DNA of 64,000 nt from Dastarcus helophoroides (GCA_028583605.1 CM053333.1:26143302-26207301); one strand, 5' to 3'. Positions 24,201 to 37,130 are shown, counted from the first letter of the stretch. Made by a program: numbers and translations. The notes: generated from the sequence alone by a model not told the origin.

Positions 24201-25640
24201 CGTTTCAAAATTTGACACACTTTGGAATTCTTACTAATTACGACGTTTTTAAAAAATAAAATTAAATTTCGACTTTTTTCAAATTAAGGCTCGAAAAATT
24301 TCGACCTTTATTGAAAATTTCAACTTTTCAAAATTTTCCAATTATTTCAAATCTTCCACGTTAATGCAAATTTTGACTTTTTTCTCAAAATCTTGGGTAT
24401 TTAATGAAAATTGTGACTTAGAACCTTCTCCTTATTCTCAAAACGTTGACTCCTTGTAAATTTTGATTCACTCTAAAATATTCTACTTTTTTTTTGAGTG
24501 AAATTTTGAAAAATGTTAAAAAAAAAACTCGAATTTTTCAGAAAAGTAAAAACGTCACCAAAGTTAAAATTCTGAAAAAAAAAGTCAGAACTTTTTAAAA
24601 ATGTGGAAAAATTTTGAGAAATTCGAAATTTTGAAAAAAACGTATACAACTTTTCAAAATATAGGTTAATATGTAAAGAGAGTGGAAATTCTAAAAATGA
24701 AAACTTTAAAAACCATGAAACTTTTAAAATGAGAAAGTTTTAAAAATTTAAATTTTCGACAAAAAAACTAGAAATTTTCAAACCTTCGAAATTTTCAAAG
24801 TTCAAAATTTTTAAAAAGATTCGAAATTTTAAATAAATTTGTAATTTTCAAGAAAAGTAGAATTCTTCAAATACAATAAGATCGAGAAAAAAAAATTGTT
24901 AAAATTTTCAACATTTCGACGTTTCAAAATTTGACATACTTTGGAAAACTCTTAATTACTAATTTCGACGTTTTTAAAAAATAAAATTCAAATTTTAACT
25001 TTTTTCAAAATTACGACTTGAAAAATTTCGACTTTTTTTGAAAATTTAACGTTACAAAATTTTCCAATTTTTTCAAATCTTCCACGTTTAGCAAAATTTT
25101 GACTTTATTCTCAACATCTTGGATATTCAATTAAAATTGTGACTTCGAATCTTCTACTTATTCTCAAAATGTCGACTCCTTGTAAATTTTGATTCACTAT
25201 AAAAAATTCTACTTTTTTTTTTCGAGGGAAATTTTGAAAAAAAAACTCGAATTTTTCAAAAAAGTAAACGCTTCAAAAAAGTTGAAATTGTGAAAGTCAA
25301 CATTTTTTTAAAATGTGGAAATCTTCAAAATATATTTAAAAATTTTGAGAGAATCGAAAAAAGTATACAACTTTTCAAAATATAGGTCAATATGTAAAAA
25401 GAGTGGGAATTCTAAAAATGAAAACTTTGAAAACCATGAAACGCTTAAAATGAAAGTTTTAAAAATATAAATTTTCGACAAAAAAAAAACTAGAAATTTT
25501 CAAACCTTCGAAATTTTCAAAGTTCAAAATTTTCAAAAAGGTTCGAAAGTTTAAATAAATTTGAAATTTTCAAGAAAAGTAGAATTCTTCAAAAACAATA
25601 AGATCGGAAAAAAATATTTTGTAAAAATTGCATGAAGAAT
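24190..25640. repeat. 0.72-kb tandem duplication spanning a polarity switch
   Basis: CGACGTTTTTAAAAAATAAAATT and its surroundings occur in both copies. CGTTTCAAAATTTGACA starts at 24201 and again at 24920, and AATAAGATCG closes each copy near 24880 and 25605. Each copy begins T-type and switches to A-type near TCTACTTTTTTTTTGAG (about 24485 and 25208). The switch point itself was therefore duplicated. Confidence 0.8.
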
Positions 25641-26340
25641 CAAATTTTTCAAAATTTATAAAACTAAAAATTTCAAAACAATCCCAATGTCAAATTTTTC
25701 CAAAAAGTGAAAACTTCAACAAAGTCGAAATTTTAAATCGGAATCTTGAAAGGGGAAATTATCAAAAAATATGTGTAAATATTTTGAGAAAGTCTACATT
25801 TTAAAAAAGTATAGAAATTTTCAAAAGATACGTCAACATTGTTCGAAAATAAAAAAGATTTTGTTAAATGTAAACTTCGAAAAAAGTCAGCGGAATATCA
25901 AAGTTTCAAAACGTTAAAATTTTTCAAAATAAAAACTAGGGATTTTCAAAAGCGTCAGAATTTCAAAAAGTTCAGAATTTTCAAAAAAGGTCAAAATGTT
26001 TAGCAAATTTGAAATTTAAAAGAAATTTTCTACCTCAGAATGTCGAGTCAAAATTTTGATGAAAATGGAAATTTGCATTGAAAATTAATTTGTCAAAATT
26101 GCAAAAAAACAAGATTTCGCAATGAAATCGAAATTTTGAAAAAGAAATTAACATTTTTCAAAAAAAAACTAAATAGATCGAAGATTTTAAAACAGCAGAA
26201 ATTTGACAAATATTGTATGACAAAATTTTGAAAAAAGTCGGCATTAAGGTAACCGAAATGTTGGAAATAAATCAAAATTTTGAAAAGTCGCAGTTGGAAA
26301 AAATGGAAATTCTCAAAAATGTGAAAAGTTTCGCTTTTAG
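25641..26340. repeat. A/T-tract sequence domain, A-type polarity
   Basis: Continuation of the A-type half after the duplication, with words such as AAAATTTTGAAAAAGTC. It ends abruptly near 26340, where normal-complexity DNA begins. No gene. Confidence 0.75.
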
Positions 26341-27300
26341 ATTTGTAAGGATTATTAAAAACTCATCAAATCTTGGAATTTACGGTCGAAGTTGCCAACT
26401 ATTTATTATAATTCAAAATGTTGTTGTTGCAAACATGAGGAATTTAAAGAATAGTAGAAGACATAAAATAGTAAATATTTTCATGCTATCTCTTTATTTA
26501 TAGTTGACTAGCGAATTTTAAACATAAATAAATGTGGAACGACGCACAGTGCAAGGTAATAGAAATTTCATTATTCGTCTTCTACGTTATTTATTTATTC
26601 TGATAGGGCGTGAGTCATATCTTTGTCATTTTAAAATTAAATAAAGCATAAAACTATTTAGATTCCACCGTGAGTGAATCTGTAAAGTATGAGTAGAAAT
26701 CTGTTGCCACGCGAAAGAAAATAAAATCTAATTGTAAAAACGTACTTTGCCATTGATGTTTTTACTGTACTACAATCAATAATATAAAAAATTAATAGAA
26801 CCGTTGACCTTCCAGTAACATTAATCGATGAAATACTTTAGCATTGTACACAAAACAGCATTATGATTTAAAACTATTATTTTAAAATTAGAAATGCATA
26901 ATAAAACTGGAGGCATTTTTACACTCAAGACAGTGCATTAAAATAAACTATATCGATTAACAAATCGAAGCCTGATTAAATAATCGATAAGGTTTTATTA
27001 GCCAGTTAAATTAACTAATTTACATATAAATCGTCATATGTGAACATTCAGCAAATCTATATTACGTGTACAGCTTGATTAACATATTAAATGTGATTAA
27101 AGGTGAAAAAGTGAACCTTACTGAGCAGAAAACAAACTTGAAGAGAAGAGTAACTTCACTGATAATTTCCAAAACTTGTGTTGAAAGAATTTTTATTGGG
27201 TGTACGTAATTCCATCAAAATTTCTCTAAAAGTAAATTGAAACAGAACAATACGTGCGCAAAATATAATCAAGTGAAACAAAATAAATCATCTGATGTTA
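26341..27300. other. Non-coding stretch, no gene seen
   Basis: A/T-rich DNA of normal complexity between two A-type domains. The 96-codon frame at 26213-26503 starts inside the A/T-tract domain and has no recognisable features. No transposon ends seen. Confidence 0.5.
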
Positions 27301-30064
27301 CTACTTTTATGATGAGTCAAATTTAAAAAAGGGAAAAATATCGAAAATATGTCGAAGTTTGCACGTCGAAATTTTCAAAAAGTTAAAATATAGAAAAAGC
27401 GGGAATTTAAAAAAAATCAAATAAACTCACGATATGAATAGTCGAAATTTCACAAACACCTACTCTAAAGAACTCTAAAGAAAGTGGAAATTCTGAAACG
27501 TCAAAATTTTCAAAAAAAAAAGTCGTAATTTACAAGACAAAATTTCTTATAAAAAAGTCGAAATTTACGCAAAAAGGTCAAAACTTGGAAATCGTAGACA
27601 TTTTTAAATGTCGATATTTTCAGAATCAAAATTTTTAAGAATTCAAAATTTTCAAAAAATCGAAATATCAAAAAAAATTAAAACTTTCAAAAGAGTAGAC
27701 TTCTTCGAAATAATTGTCAAAAAATCTCAATATTTCGAGAAAAGGTTGAAATCTTTAAAAAAGTCCAAATTTTTCAAAACGAAGTCAAAAATTTTGAAAA
27801 CTCGTAATTATGAGAAAAAGACAACATTTTGAAAAAATGAACATTTAGAAAAGTATTGGCAATTTTGGAACGTCGAAATTTTTTTTAAAAGTCGCAATTT
27901 TCAAAAGCGCAAAGTTATCAAAAAGTCGAAAAATCTAAGTCCAAGTTTTTCAGAAGAAAGTTGCCAAATTTGGATGAAAGACAAAATTTCGAATCATTTT
28001 GAAAAAAATGTGAACTTTTGAAACTTCAGAATTTTCAAAAAATTGAAATATTCAAAAAAATATGAAAAACTTTAAAAAAGTAGACTTTTTCGGAATAAAT
28101 GTTAGAAAAACTCAATGTTTCAAGAGAAAGTTGAGATCTTTAAAAAAAGTCCAAATTTTTCAAAAGGAATGTTGAAAACTCGTAATTTTAAGAAAAACAC
28201 AAAATTTTGAGAAAGTAGACACTTGAAAAAAAAATGGCAATTTTGGAAAGTTATCAAAAAGTCGAAAGTTTCAAAGAGGCAAAATTTAAAAAAAAATATA
28301 TCGGATTTATTCCGGAATAATTTCCAGAAAAGATCAATATTTCGAGAAAAAGCTGTAATCTTTAAAAGTCCAAATTTTTTAAAAGTAAGTCAAAATTTTA
28401 AAAATTCTTAATTTTGAGAAAGACAAAATCTTGAATAAAGTGGATATTTAGAAAAAAGTTGGTAACTTTGGAGCGTCGAAATTTTCAAAAAAAAAGTCGC
28501 AATTTTCAAAAGGGCAAAGTTATCAAAAGTCGAAAGTTTCAAAGCTTCGAAATCAAGAAAAAAACCGGAATTGTTCCGGAATAATTTTCAGAAAAGGTCA
28601 ATATTTCGAGAAAAAGTCGAAATCTTTAAAGAAGTCCAAATTTTACAGAAGAAAGTCATAATTTTGAAAATCCGAAATTTGGATGAAAGACAAATTTTAG
28701 AAGCATTCTGAAAATATTTGAAATGTTGAAATTTTAAAATTTTCAAAAAGTCGAAATATTCAAAATAAAATAAAATATTCAAAAAAAAAAGAGATTTCGT
28801 CGGAATAACTGTCGGAAAAACTCAATATTTTGAGAAAAAGTTGAAATCTTTAAAAAAGTCCAGATTTTTCAAACGAAAGTCAATATTTTGAAAACTCGCA
28901 ATTTTGAGAAAAAGACAAAACTTTGAGAAAAGTGGACGTTTTTTGGAAAAAAGCGGAAGTTTTCCAAATATTTAAACATTTTGATAACGAATTGCATCAA
29001 AAATCGAATTTTTCAAAATTTACCGAAGTCAAAATTTCCTGACAAGTCGAAAATTTGAAGAAAAAACTTGGATTTTTCAAAAAAAAAGTGAAAGTTTTCG
29101 AGAAAAAAAATCAAAAATTTGAAAATCGAAATATATAAAAAACGAAATTGGAGGAAAGCAAAGATTCTAAAAAAGGCGGAAGTTTCCAAAATATGTAAAA
29201 ACTTTGAGAACTCAGCATTTTGTTAAGGAATTGGATAAAAACCGAATTTTCAAAATTTACAGAAGTCAAAATTTCGTGGCAAATCGGAAATCTGAAGAAA
29301 AAACTTAATTTTTCAAAAAAGCGAAAGTTTTCCAGAATAAAATCGAAATTCTTAGGGTCCAAATATATAAAAATCAAAATTTTGAGGAAAAGCAAAGATT
29401 TTAAAAAAGGAAAAATTTTGAGAAAGCCGAAATTTGGAAAAAAGGATTTTATAAAAAAGTTGTCATTCTGAAACAAGTAAAAACTTTAAAAATTGAAAAA
29501 CAGAACTTGTCCCCTGAAACCAAGAAAAATTAAAAAACACAACAAAGGTTGCTCTAACGCTTGTTGTGTTTTTTAATTTTTCTTGGTTTCAGGGGACAAG
29601 TTCTGTGTTTCAATTTTTGAAGATAACCAAGGACCAGTCCGTTCCATCAAAATCAAAAGTAAAAACTTTGAAAAAAAAGCAGAAATTCTAAAATGTCAAA
29701 GATTCAAAATTTAAAAAGAAAACTAAACATTTGCAAACACGTCAAAATTTCCAAGAATTTTTAAGAAGATTCTAAATTTTTAAAAGAAGTCGAATTCGAA
29801 AAAAACATAAATTAAAAATTAAAAATTAAAGTCAAAACTTTAAAAAAATCGAGATTTTCAATCATCGAAATTTTCAAATGTCTACATTTTCAGAAAAGAC
29901 GAAAATATATATGCAAAAGGTCAAAATATTTAAAGATCAAAATTTTCAAAAAAAAAAAAGGTAAAAATTTAAACAACGAAATTTCCACAAAAATTGCAAA
30001 TTACGCGTAAAAATCGAAGTTTTTAGAAAACTCAAACTTATGAAAAATAGGCAGTCGAAGTCGA
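27301..30064. repeat. A/T-tract sequence domain, A-type polarity
   Basis: A-type words throughout. Loose internal repetition is visible: a block with GGCAATTTTGGAACGTCGAAATTTT and CAAAGTTATCAAAAAGTCGAAA occurs near 27850, in shortened form near 28230, and near 28460. A block with GCGGAAGTTTTCCAAATAT followed by GAATTGCATCAAAAATCGAATTTTTC (about 28950-29060) recurs at about 29175-29270. A foldback element is embedded near 29.5 kb. Long open frames on opposite strands at 29111-29476 are compositional. Confidence 0.8.
29488..29645. repeat. Foldback element with 58-bp arms (copy 1)
   Basis: The left arm 29488-29545 and right arm 29561-29618 are reverse complements over 58 bp with one mismatch. 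They are separated by a 15-nt loop (AGGTTGCTCTAACGC). The core of the arm is CTTGTCCCCTGAAACCAAG. The homology to the second copy (57708-57853) continues beyond the hairpin through GATAACCAAGGACCAGTCCG, so the element extends to about 29645. As RNA it would form a very stable hairpin, but there is no sign of a transcription unit. Confidence 0.85.
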
Positions 30065-30539
30065 AATTTTGTTTCTTTTTTTTTAATTGCGAAATTGTCC
30101 CTTTTATAATTTTCATTCCAAATTCGAACTCTTTCTAAAAATGCTGACTGTTTTTCTCGAAATTTAATATAATATGTGTATTTTCCTTTTCTACGGCTTC
30201 CCTAGCCTTCCTGGAGAACACATCACTGCCCTGTATACAGATCCATTGGAGGTTAAACAGCGAGTCCACATGATACCAAATAGCATATTTAAATAGAAAC
30301 ACGGCTTACTAATGCGTAATTAAAGATAAAAATCGTCTAAATAAATCCTAGTTAACTAAGAAAAAAATCTAATGTTATTTAATAATCGGAAATGATCTAA
30401 TAAAATAATCTAACGTTAAACTTCTAAGTTGACTCATATGTACACATAAACTCCAGAGTTTTGAGACTATTATTCATTTTTATCTGTTAAACATATGTTA
30501 AATTGACAGACTTAAAATATTTATGGTAACTGCTGCTAT
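30065..30539. other. Short T-type patch and non-coding spacer
   Basis: A brief pyrimidine-rich patch (30065-30180) reverses the polarity of the preceding domain. It is followed by about 350 bp of normal-complexity DNA with no gene recognised. Confidence 0.5.
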
Positions 30540-33500
30540 CTAGCAAAATCCACAAAAAAAGAGACGAAATTACAAAAACGCCAAATTAGATTTTTTTTTC
30601 AAAATATGTAAATCAAAATCGGAAAAAAGTCGGCACTTTTCGTAATCAAAATTTTTGAAGTTTTGAAAAAGGCGGAAATTTTGAAAAGAAGTGGGACTTT
30701 TAAAATGTCGAAATATTTAGAAGTCAAAGTTTTCGGAAAAAATCTAAATTTTCAAAGAGCCAATATTTGAAAAAAGTCGACATATTTATTGAGCCAAAAT
30801 TTAAAAGAGTCGAAATTTTTTAAAGATAAAATTTTGAAACATGTCAAATTTTCCCAAGAGTGAACATTTTAAAAAAGGACAAGACAACTCTGAAAAGCAA
30901 TCGAAATTTTCAAATCAAAATTTTCAAAAAGTAAAAATCTCAAAAACGTAAGCAGTTTGAAAAATGATCGGATATTTTAAAAAACTCAAAATTGTCAGAA
31001 GATTCGCGATTTCGATAAAAATGGGAATTTAAAAAAAAAGTTGAAATTTGGAAATGTTCGACGTTTTTTAAAAAAGTGGAATTTGTAAAAAAATTCAAAA
31101 TTTCGAAATAGTAAAATTTTGGAATGTCGGAAATGTCAAAAAGCTGAAATTTTCAAAAATTTGATATTTTCACAAATCATGATTAAAAAAAGTACACAAG
31201 GATTTTGAAAATTCCGTCTTTTTTCTGGAAATTCCAAATTCCAAAAGTCAAAATTTTGAAAAATGGATAGACATTAAGCCAATTTTTTTAAAAAGACAAA
31301 TTTTGAAAAGGGAAACTTCTGAAAAAATTGGAAATTTTGAAAAACGTGAAAATTGGAATGTAAATTTCTAAAAAAAGTGGACGCTTTCAAAAACTAAAAC
31401 TATGAAAGATCGAAATATTTCAAAAGATCGAAATTTTCGTAAAAAAACTGAATTTTTCTAAATTTGCAAAAGTCGCAGTTTTAAATTTTAAAATTTTGAA
31501 AAAAGTAGACATTTTCGAAATAAATAAAACTTTGAGAAAATTGTGTTTTGAATGTAGACCGTTAATAGCCCGAATTTTGCTAAACAGGCAAATTTTGAAA
31601 AGCGGAAATTCTGAAAAAGTGGAAATTTTGAAATGCCAGTTTATTTCACAAAAGTAGAACTTTTGAAGAAAACTAAAAATTTGGAAAAACTAAATTAAAA
31701 AATATCTAAATTTTTGAACAAATCTAAAAAAAATCTAAAAAAGCGAAATTATCGTAAAAAATCAATTTTTTCTAAATTTACAAAGGTCACAAATTTAAAA
31801 GAATCGAGAATTTCAAAACTAATGAGAAATAGTAACAATTTTGAAAAATGTATAGACATTTAATAACCAAAAATTTTGAAAAAAAGACCAATGTTGAAAA
31901 GTGAAAATTCTGAAAAAACTAAAAATGTTCAAATACCAAAATTAAAAAAATTCAAAAATTCAGTGCAGAAAGACAAATTTTTAAGTGGAAACTGCAAAAA
32001 TAAAAATTTTGAAAAATGTGCAAATTTCGGATGCTGAAGTTTCAAAAAAAAACCAAAAATTTTCAAACGCCTAAATTTTGAAAAATCGATATTATTGAAA
32101 ACCGAAATTTTCGTAAAAATTGAACTTTTTTAAATTTACAAAACCCACAATTATTATGAGTCGAGAGTTTCAAAATATTGAGAAAAACCTAAAATTTTGA
32201 AAAAAGTGGAAATTTTTGAAATACCCAAGTCAAAACTTTGAGAAAAATAAAAACGGAAAAATTTTAAAAAATGAAATGAAAAAATTTTTATAACCCAAAA
32301 TTTTGAAAATCAGAAATTCTGAAGAAAAAGGGAAATTTTAAATTAAATTTTAAAATGTCCAAATGTCAAAAAAGCAAAACTAAAAATTATCAAAAAACGT
32401 CGAAACTTTGATATAGTCAAAATTTTGAAAAAATCTAAATAAACCAAAATTTGGAGAAAGACAAATTTTGAAAAGTAGAAATTTTGAAAAACGTGAAAAT
32501 TTCGGAATGCCAAAATTTCAAGTAAAATAGGCATTTTCAAAAAATTTAAAATTTTCAAAAACCGAAATTAAAAAAAGATTGAAATTTTCAAAACTGTCGA
32601 AATTTTTTGAAAAAATCAAATTTTTCCCAATTGGCAAGTCGCAATTTTAAAAAAGTTGTGATTTTAAAAATATCGAGAAAAGGCCAAAATTTTGAAAAAA
32701 GAGTGGAAGCTTTAAAATAAGTCAAGCTTCCGAAAAGTCAATGTTTTGAAAAAAGTACGTTTTCAAAATAATTCGAATTTTTCCAAACGGACAAATTTTG
32801 AAAAAGGGAAATTAGAAAAAATTGACAAGTCAAAATTGAGACAAATTTTCAAGCGTAGAAATTTTGAACGTAAACATTTCCGAATGCTGAAGTTTCAAAA
32901 AAAAAGGACACATTTTCAAAAAACTAAAAATTATCAAAAACAGAAATTAAAAAAAAACTTGGAAAACACGGAATTAAAAAATATCTAAATTTTTTAAAAA
33001 GTCGAAATTTTCGCAAAAAACCTAATTTTTCCAAATCGACAAAAGTGGCAATTTCGAAAAAGTTGGGATTGTCAAAATATCGAGAAGCCAAAATTTTAAA
33101 AAAGTGTGGAAGCTTTTAACATAGATAAAACTTTAAAAAGATGTTTCCAAAATAAGTTGAATTTTGCCATTTGTCGAATTATGAAAAATGGAAATTTTGA
33201 GAAAATGACAAATTTTTGGAAAGTAGAAATTTTGAAAAGGATTTAAATTTCGAAATGTCAAAGTTTCAAAAAAGGCAGACAGTTTCAAAAAAGCAGACAT
33301 TTTCAAAAAAACACCAAAAACTTTCAAAAACCGAAAAATCGAAATTTTCGTAAAAAATCGAATTTTTCTAAATTGACGAAAGTCTCATTTTCGAAAAAGT
33401 TGAGATTTTCAAAATGTTGAGAAGCCAAAATTTTGAAAAACGAATGGAAGCTTTCAAAATTAGTCAAACTTCGGAAAAGTCAACATTTTGAAAAACGAAT

Positions 33501-35330
33501 GGAAGCTTTCAAAATTAGTCAAAACTTCGGAAAAGTCAAAATTTTGAAAAAAGTATGTTTTCAAAATTAGTCGAATTTTGCCAAATGGACAAATTTAAAA
33601 AAACGGAAATTGTGAAAAAATGGACAATCAAAATTTTGACAGACTAATATTGAAAAGTAGAAATTTTGAAAAACATCAAAATTTCGGAATGCCAAAGTTA
33701 CAAAAAAAGTGGACATTTTCAGAAAAACTAAAAATTTTCAAAAACCGAAATTTAAAAAAATCGAAATTTTTGAAAAAGACGAAATTTTCGTTGAAATTCG
33801 AGTTTTTCTAAATTGACAAAAGTCGCAATTTTGAAAAGTTGAGATTTTCAAAATATCGAGAAAAGGCCAAAATTTTGAAAAACGAGTGAAAGCTTTCAAA
33901 ATAAGTCAAACTTCGAAAAAGTCAAAATTTTGAAAAAAAATATATTTTCAAAATAGGTTGAATTTTGCCAAATGGACAAATTTTAAAAAACGGAAATTGT
34001 GAAAAAATGGCAGTCAAAATTTTGACAAAGAAAGAAAAGTAGAAATTTGGAAAAACATGAAAATTTCAGAATGCCAAAGTTTCAAAAAAGTAGACATTTT
34101 CATAAAAATTAAAAATTTTCAAAAACCAAAATTAAAGAAAATCGAAATTTTTGAAAGACGAAATTTTCGTTAAAATTCGAATTTTTCCAAGTTGACAAAA
34201 GTCGCAATTTTGAAACGTTGGGAGAAAAGGCCAAAATTTTGAAAAACGAGTGGAAGCTTTCAAAATAAGTCAAACTTCGGAAAAGTCAAAATTTTGAAAA
34301 AAATTATGTTTCCAAAATAAGTCGAATTTTGCCAAATGGACAAATTTTAAAAAATGAAAATTTTGAAAAAATGAACAGTCAAAATTTTGACCAAGACAAA
34401 TATTGAAAAGTAGAAATTTTGAAAAGGGTAAAAACTACGGAATGCCAAAGTTTCAAAAAAGTAGACATTTTCGGAAAAATTTAAAATGTTCAAAAAAACC
34501 CAAATTATAAAAAATCAAAATATTTGAAAAAGACGAAAGTTTCGTTAAAATTCGAATTTTTCTAAATTGACAAAAGTCGCAATTTTGAAAAGTTGAGATT
34601 TTCAAAATATCGAGAAAAGGCAAAAATTTTGAAAAACGAGTGGAAGCTTTCAAAATAGTCGAATTATGCCAAATGGACAATTTTAAAAAACGAAAATTTT
34701 GAAAAATTGGACAGTCAAAATTTTGACAAAGACAAATATTGAAAAGTAGAAATTTTGAAAAGCGTAAAAATTTCGGAATGCCAAAGTTTCAAAAAAAGTA
34801 GACATTTTCAGAAAAATTTAAAATGTTCAAAAAAACCAAAATTTAAAAAAATCAAAATATTTGAAAAAGACGAAAGTTTCGTTAAAATTCGAATTTTTCT
34901 AAATTGACAAAATTCGCAATTTTAAAAAGTTAAGATTTTCAAAATATCGAGAAAAGGCCAAAATTTTGAAAAACGAGTGGAAAGCTTTCAAAATAAGTCA
35001 AACTTCAAAAAAGTCAAACTTTAAAAAAGTCAAAATTTTCAAAAAATATGATTTCAAAATAAGTCGAATTTTCCCAAGTGGACATATTTTGAAAAATGGA
35101 AATTCAGAAAAAATGGAAATTTTGGAAAAATGGAAATTTTGAAAAAATAGAAATTTTGAAATACGTTTTTTTTTAAATCGAAGTTTCAAAAAAGGTATAA
35201 GATTTTAAAAAAGTAACAGCTTTTAAGATCCAAATTAAAAAAAAAAACATTTCCAAAATGTCGAATTTTTCACAAATAGAAAAATTGAAAGTCTTACATT
35301 TTTAAAAAGACTGAGATTATCAATCGGTCA
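30540..35330. repeat. A/T-tract sequence domain, A-type polarity
   Basis: Nearly 5 kb of A-type words. From about 32.7 kb a longer repeat unit emerges (listed separately). All open frames here are Lys/Phe/Asn- or Phe/Leu/Ile-rich, overlap on both strands and have no domain features. Confidence 0.85.
32690..35000 (+). repeat. Loose tandem array of about 340-400-bp units
   Basis: The landmark GTGGAAGCTTTCAAAATAAGTCAAACTTCGGAAAAGTC and its variants occur near 32705, 33107, 33445, 33500, 33890, 34250, 34640 and 34978. Most are about 340-400 bp apart, with one short extra step of about 55 bp. Each unit also carries GAATTTTGCCAAATGGACAAATTTT and a CGAAATTTTCGTTAAAATTCG block. Divergence between units is clearly greater than in the 420-bp array. 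Confidence 0.75.
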
Positions 35331-36345
35331 AAACTTCTCTGCAGTTTCTGTGCGATCCTTAAAGTTAAGGTTTACCAAAGTCAAAAAGTCATTTTGAACG
35401 ACGATAACTTAAAAAAAAACACCGTACAAGGTTAGATTAAATTAAAGAGGATTAAATATCTTAAACATTTTTAAGATGATAACAAAAAAACTACTGAAAT
35501 CCGTGGAACTTGTTAAGCAAAATTTCGGGAACATTTTTGACCGATGGTTTTCTACCAATTACGCAAAAGCTGCTAACGTTAAAAAAATTTTAACTTGAAT
35601 TTGAAAACTACTACGACCTTTTTCTTCGAGTTGCAGCCTTTTGAAAATCACCTAACAAATATGCCTTAATTTTTTACTTGTGTATTTAACTAACAGACGA
35701 ACCAATTTGGAAGAATTGGAGCATTCATTTGCTTCTTTTTTATTTTCCTCTATGACCTTTTTGTTCGAGTCGCAGTCTTTTGAAAATCACCTAAAAAATA
35801 TGGCTAAATTTTTTTACCTTGTGTATTTAACTAGCAGACCGACCGATTGGCAAAGAATATGGTCAGTAGCTTTTGAAATAGTCTGCAACATTCCATACTT
35901 TTTGGACGACTTGTATGCAATATTGTCCAAGGGGATCTTCACATTATATATCGGACCAATTTTAGTTGGTACCGTCGCGACATATCCAGGATAAACAAAT
36001 TCTGGCGACGTTTATAAAACCCTTTATTATGTTGGGCAATGTACCAACTAATTGTTTACAATTATATGAGGCCAAATGAACATTAAAACAAATGTTAGTT
36101 TTTATATCTTACGATTTCAAATGTAACTAAGAATTGATCAAAGAAATCATCTATTTAAATGAATGAAAACAATTGTAACGTTAAATAATAAATCAAAAAA
36201 TCCAGACAATGTGAAAAATTACAATAATTTGCCGATTCTATAAAATAAAAATCCAAATGTCTTCCTTCATATCAAGACTGATTACAAAACAATGAAATAG
36301 AACACAAAACATCAAAACAAATAGCTGAAATAGTGTTGACTATTT
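35331..36345. other. Non-coding stretch with a diverged 139-bp duplication
   Basis: GACCTTTTTCTTCGAGTTGCAGCC through AACAGACGAACCAATTTGG (about 35618-35709) is repeated at about 35757-35848 as a diverged copy, with a step of 139 bp. A plus-strand frame of 104 codons (35680-35994) runs through it but shows no recognised domain. An inverted pair TTAGTTGGTAC (about 35957) and GTACCAACTAA (36049) flanks about 80 bp. None of this makes a supported gene. Confidence 0.5.
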
Positions 36346-36772
36346 TCAAGATAATCGGCGTTTGCTTGATGAACCGAAAGTAATGAATGAAAGAAATCTC
36401 GACAACCACAGCTGGGAACAAACTGAATAATCACCGATAAATAAAGCTCGTTTAATTTTCAAAACTTCGCTAAAACGTGCACTTGAGAAGAAATTTGTTG
36501 GTCGGCATACATTTTTTTCAAATGGGTCACAGAATGTCAAACATTGCCTGATCTTTATTTGTTTTGAAAATGCATATAATCAGTTTGCAAGTTAATTCCA
36601 ACAACTTACACGGCAATTGTTGCTAATTAAATTGAATAAGATGCGCGCATTTTAAATTAAATGTGGGCTTAATTAATGAATAATTGTAAGCACAAAGTTA
36701 TTTAACTCCGCAAAGGTTAAGCCCAGTAGATACAACAAACACATTATAAGAAAATGAACACTTGTAGTTTAC

Positions 36773-36838
36773 CTGTATCGCTGAGGCAAATCCGAGGAGG
36801 ATTGCAAACAATAATATTCCATTTATCCTTAAATACAT
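36773..36838 (-). CDS. First coding exon of a secreted or membrane protein (signal peptide)
   Basis: Reading leftward, an ATG at 36838-36836 opens 22 codons that end exactly at a consensus splice donor (CAG|GTAAAC, GT at 36772-36771), so the exon ends in phase 0. The peptide has the three parts of a signal peptide: a short n-region with Arg (MYLRIN), a hydrophobic core (ILLFAILLGF) and a small-residue cleavage site (ASA, then Ile-Gln). It is the only stretch in the window that looks like host coding sequence: balanced codons, a start, a donor, and a flanking region of normal complexity. Later exons must lie to the left, and I could not place one with confidence. If they lie beyond the repeats, the A/T-tract domain at 30.5-35.3 kb would be intronic. 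The mature protein is unknown. Confidence 0.6.
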
Positions 36839-37130
36839 CACTAAAAACAGTTTTGTTTAGTCGAATACACTCGACTAGTTGTTTTTAATTCTTAAACTTA
36901 TTATGGCACAAAATTCCCCTCACTCAAGCAAAGCACGGTATAACAGAATACTGATCAATGAGACTACACACTGCTGCGAGCCAGCGAACTAAAATGCCTC
37001 CTACCATTCTGTCACATCGAAGTCTGTCTTCTGCGACTCTCAACAGCGGGAATTTCAAAGAAAACGAATAGAATCAATTCGCTAATACACTACAGTTCAA
37101 GTATTTAAAATAAAATAGAACCAAATATAC
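36839..37130 (-). promoter_or_regulatory. Putative promoter and 5' UTR of the signal-peptide exon
   Basis: On the minus strand an arthropod-type initiator match TCAGT lies at about 36954-36950, some 115 bases before the ATG. The region 36840-37060 is less A/T-rich and less repetitive than its surroundings, as expected for a promoter and leader. I see no clear TATA box at the right distance. The start site is an inference from the motif and position only. Confidence 0.3.

Noticed and set aside
9814..35189. Dozens of 60-120-codon open frames in the A/T-tract domains, such as 11525-11857, 12066-12329, 29111-29476 and 34998-35189
   Set aside because: They occur on both strands at once, have Phe/Leu/Ile- or Lys/Asn-dominated composition dictated by the A/T words, and show no domain, start context or splice pattern.
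36346..36540. A minus-strand frame considered as the second exon of the signal-peptide gene
   Set aside because: Joining a phase-0 donor to the nearest AG (about 36546) gives an early stop in frame. Other joins need a different phase, so the link is unsupported.
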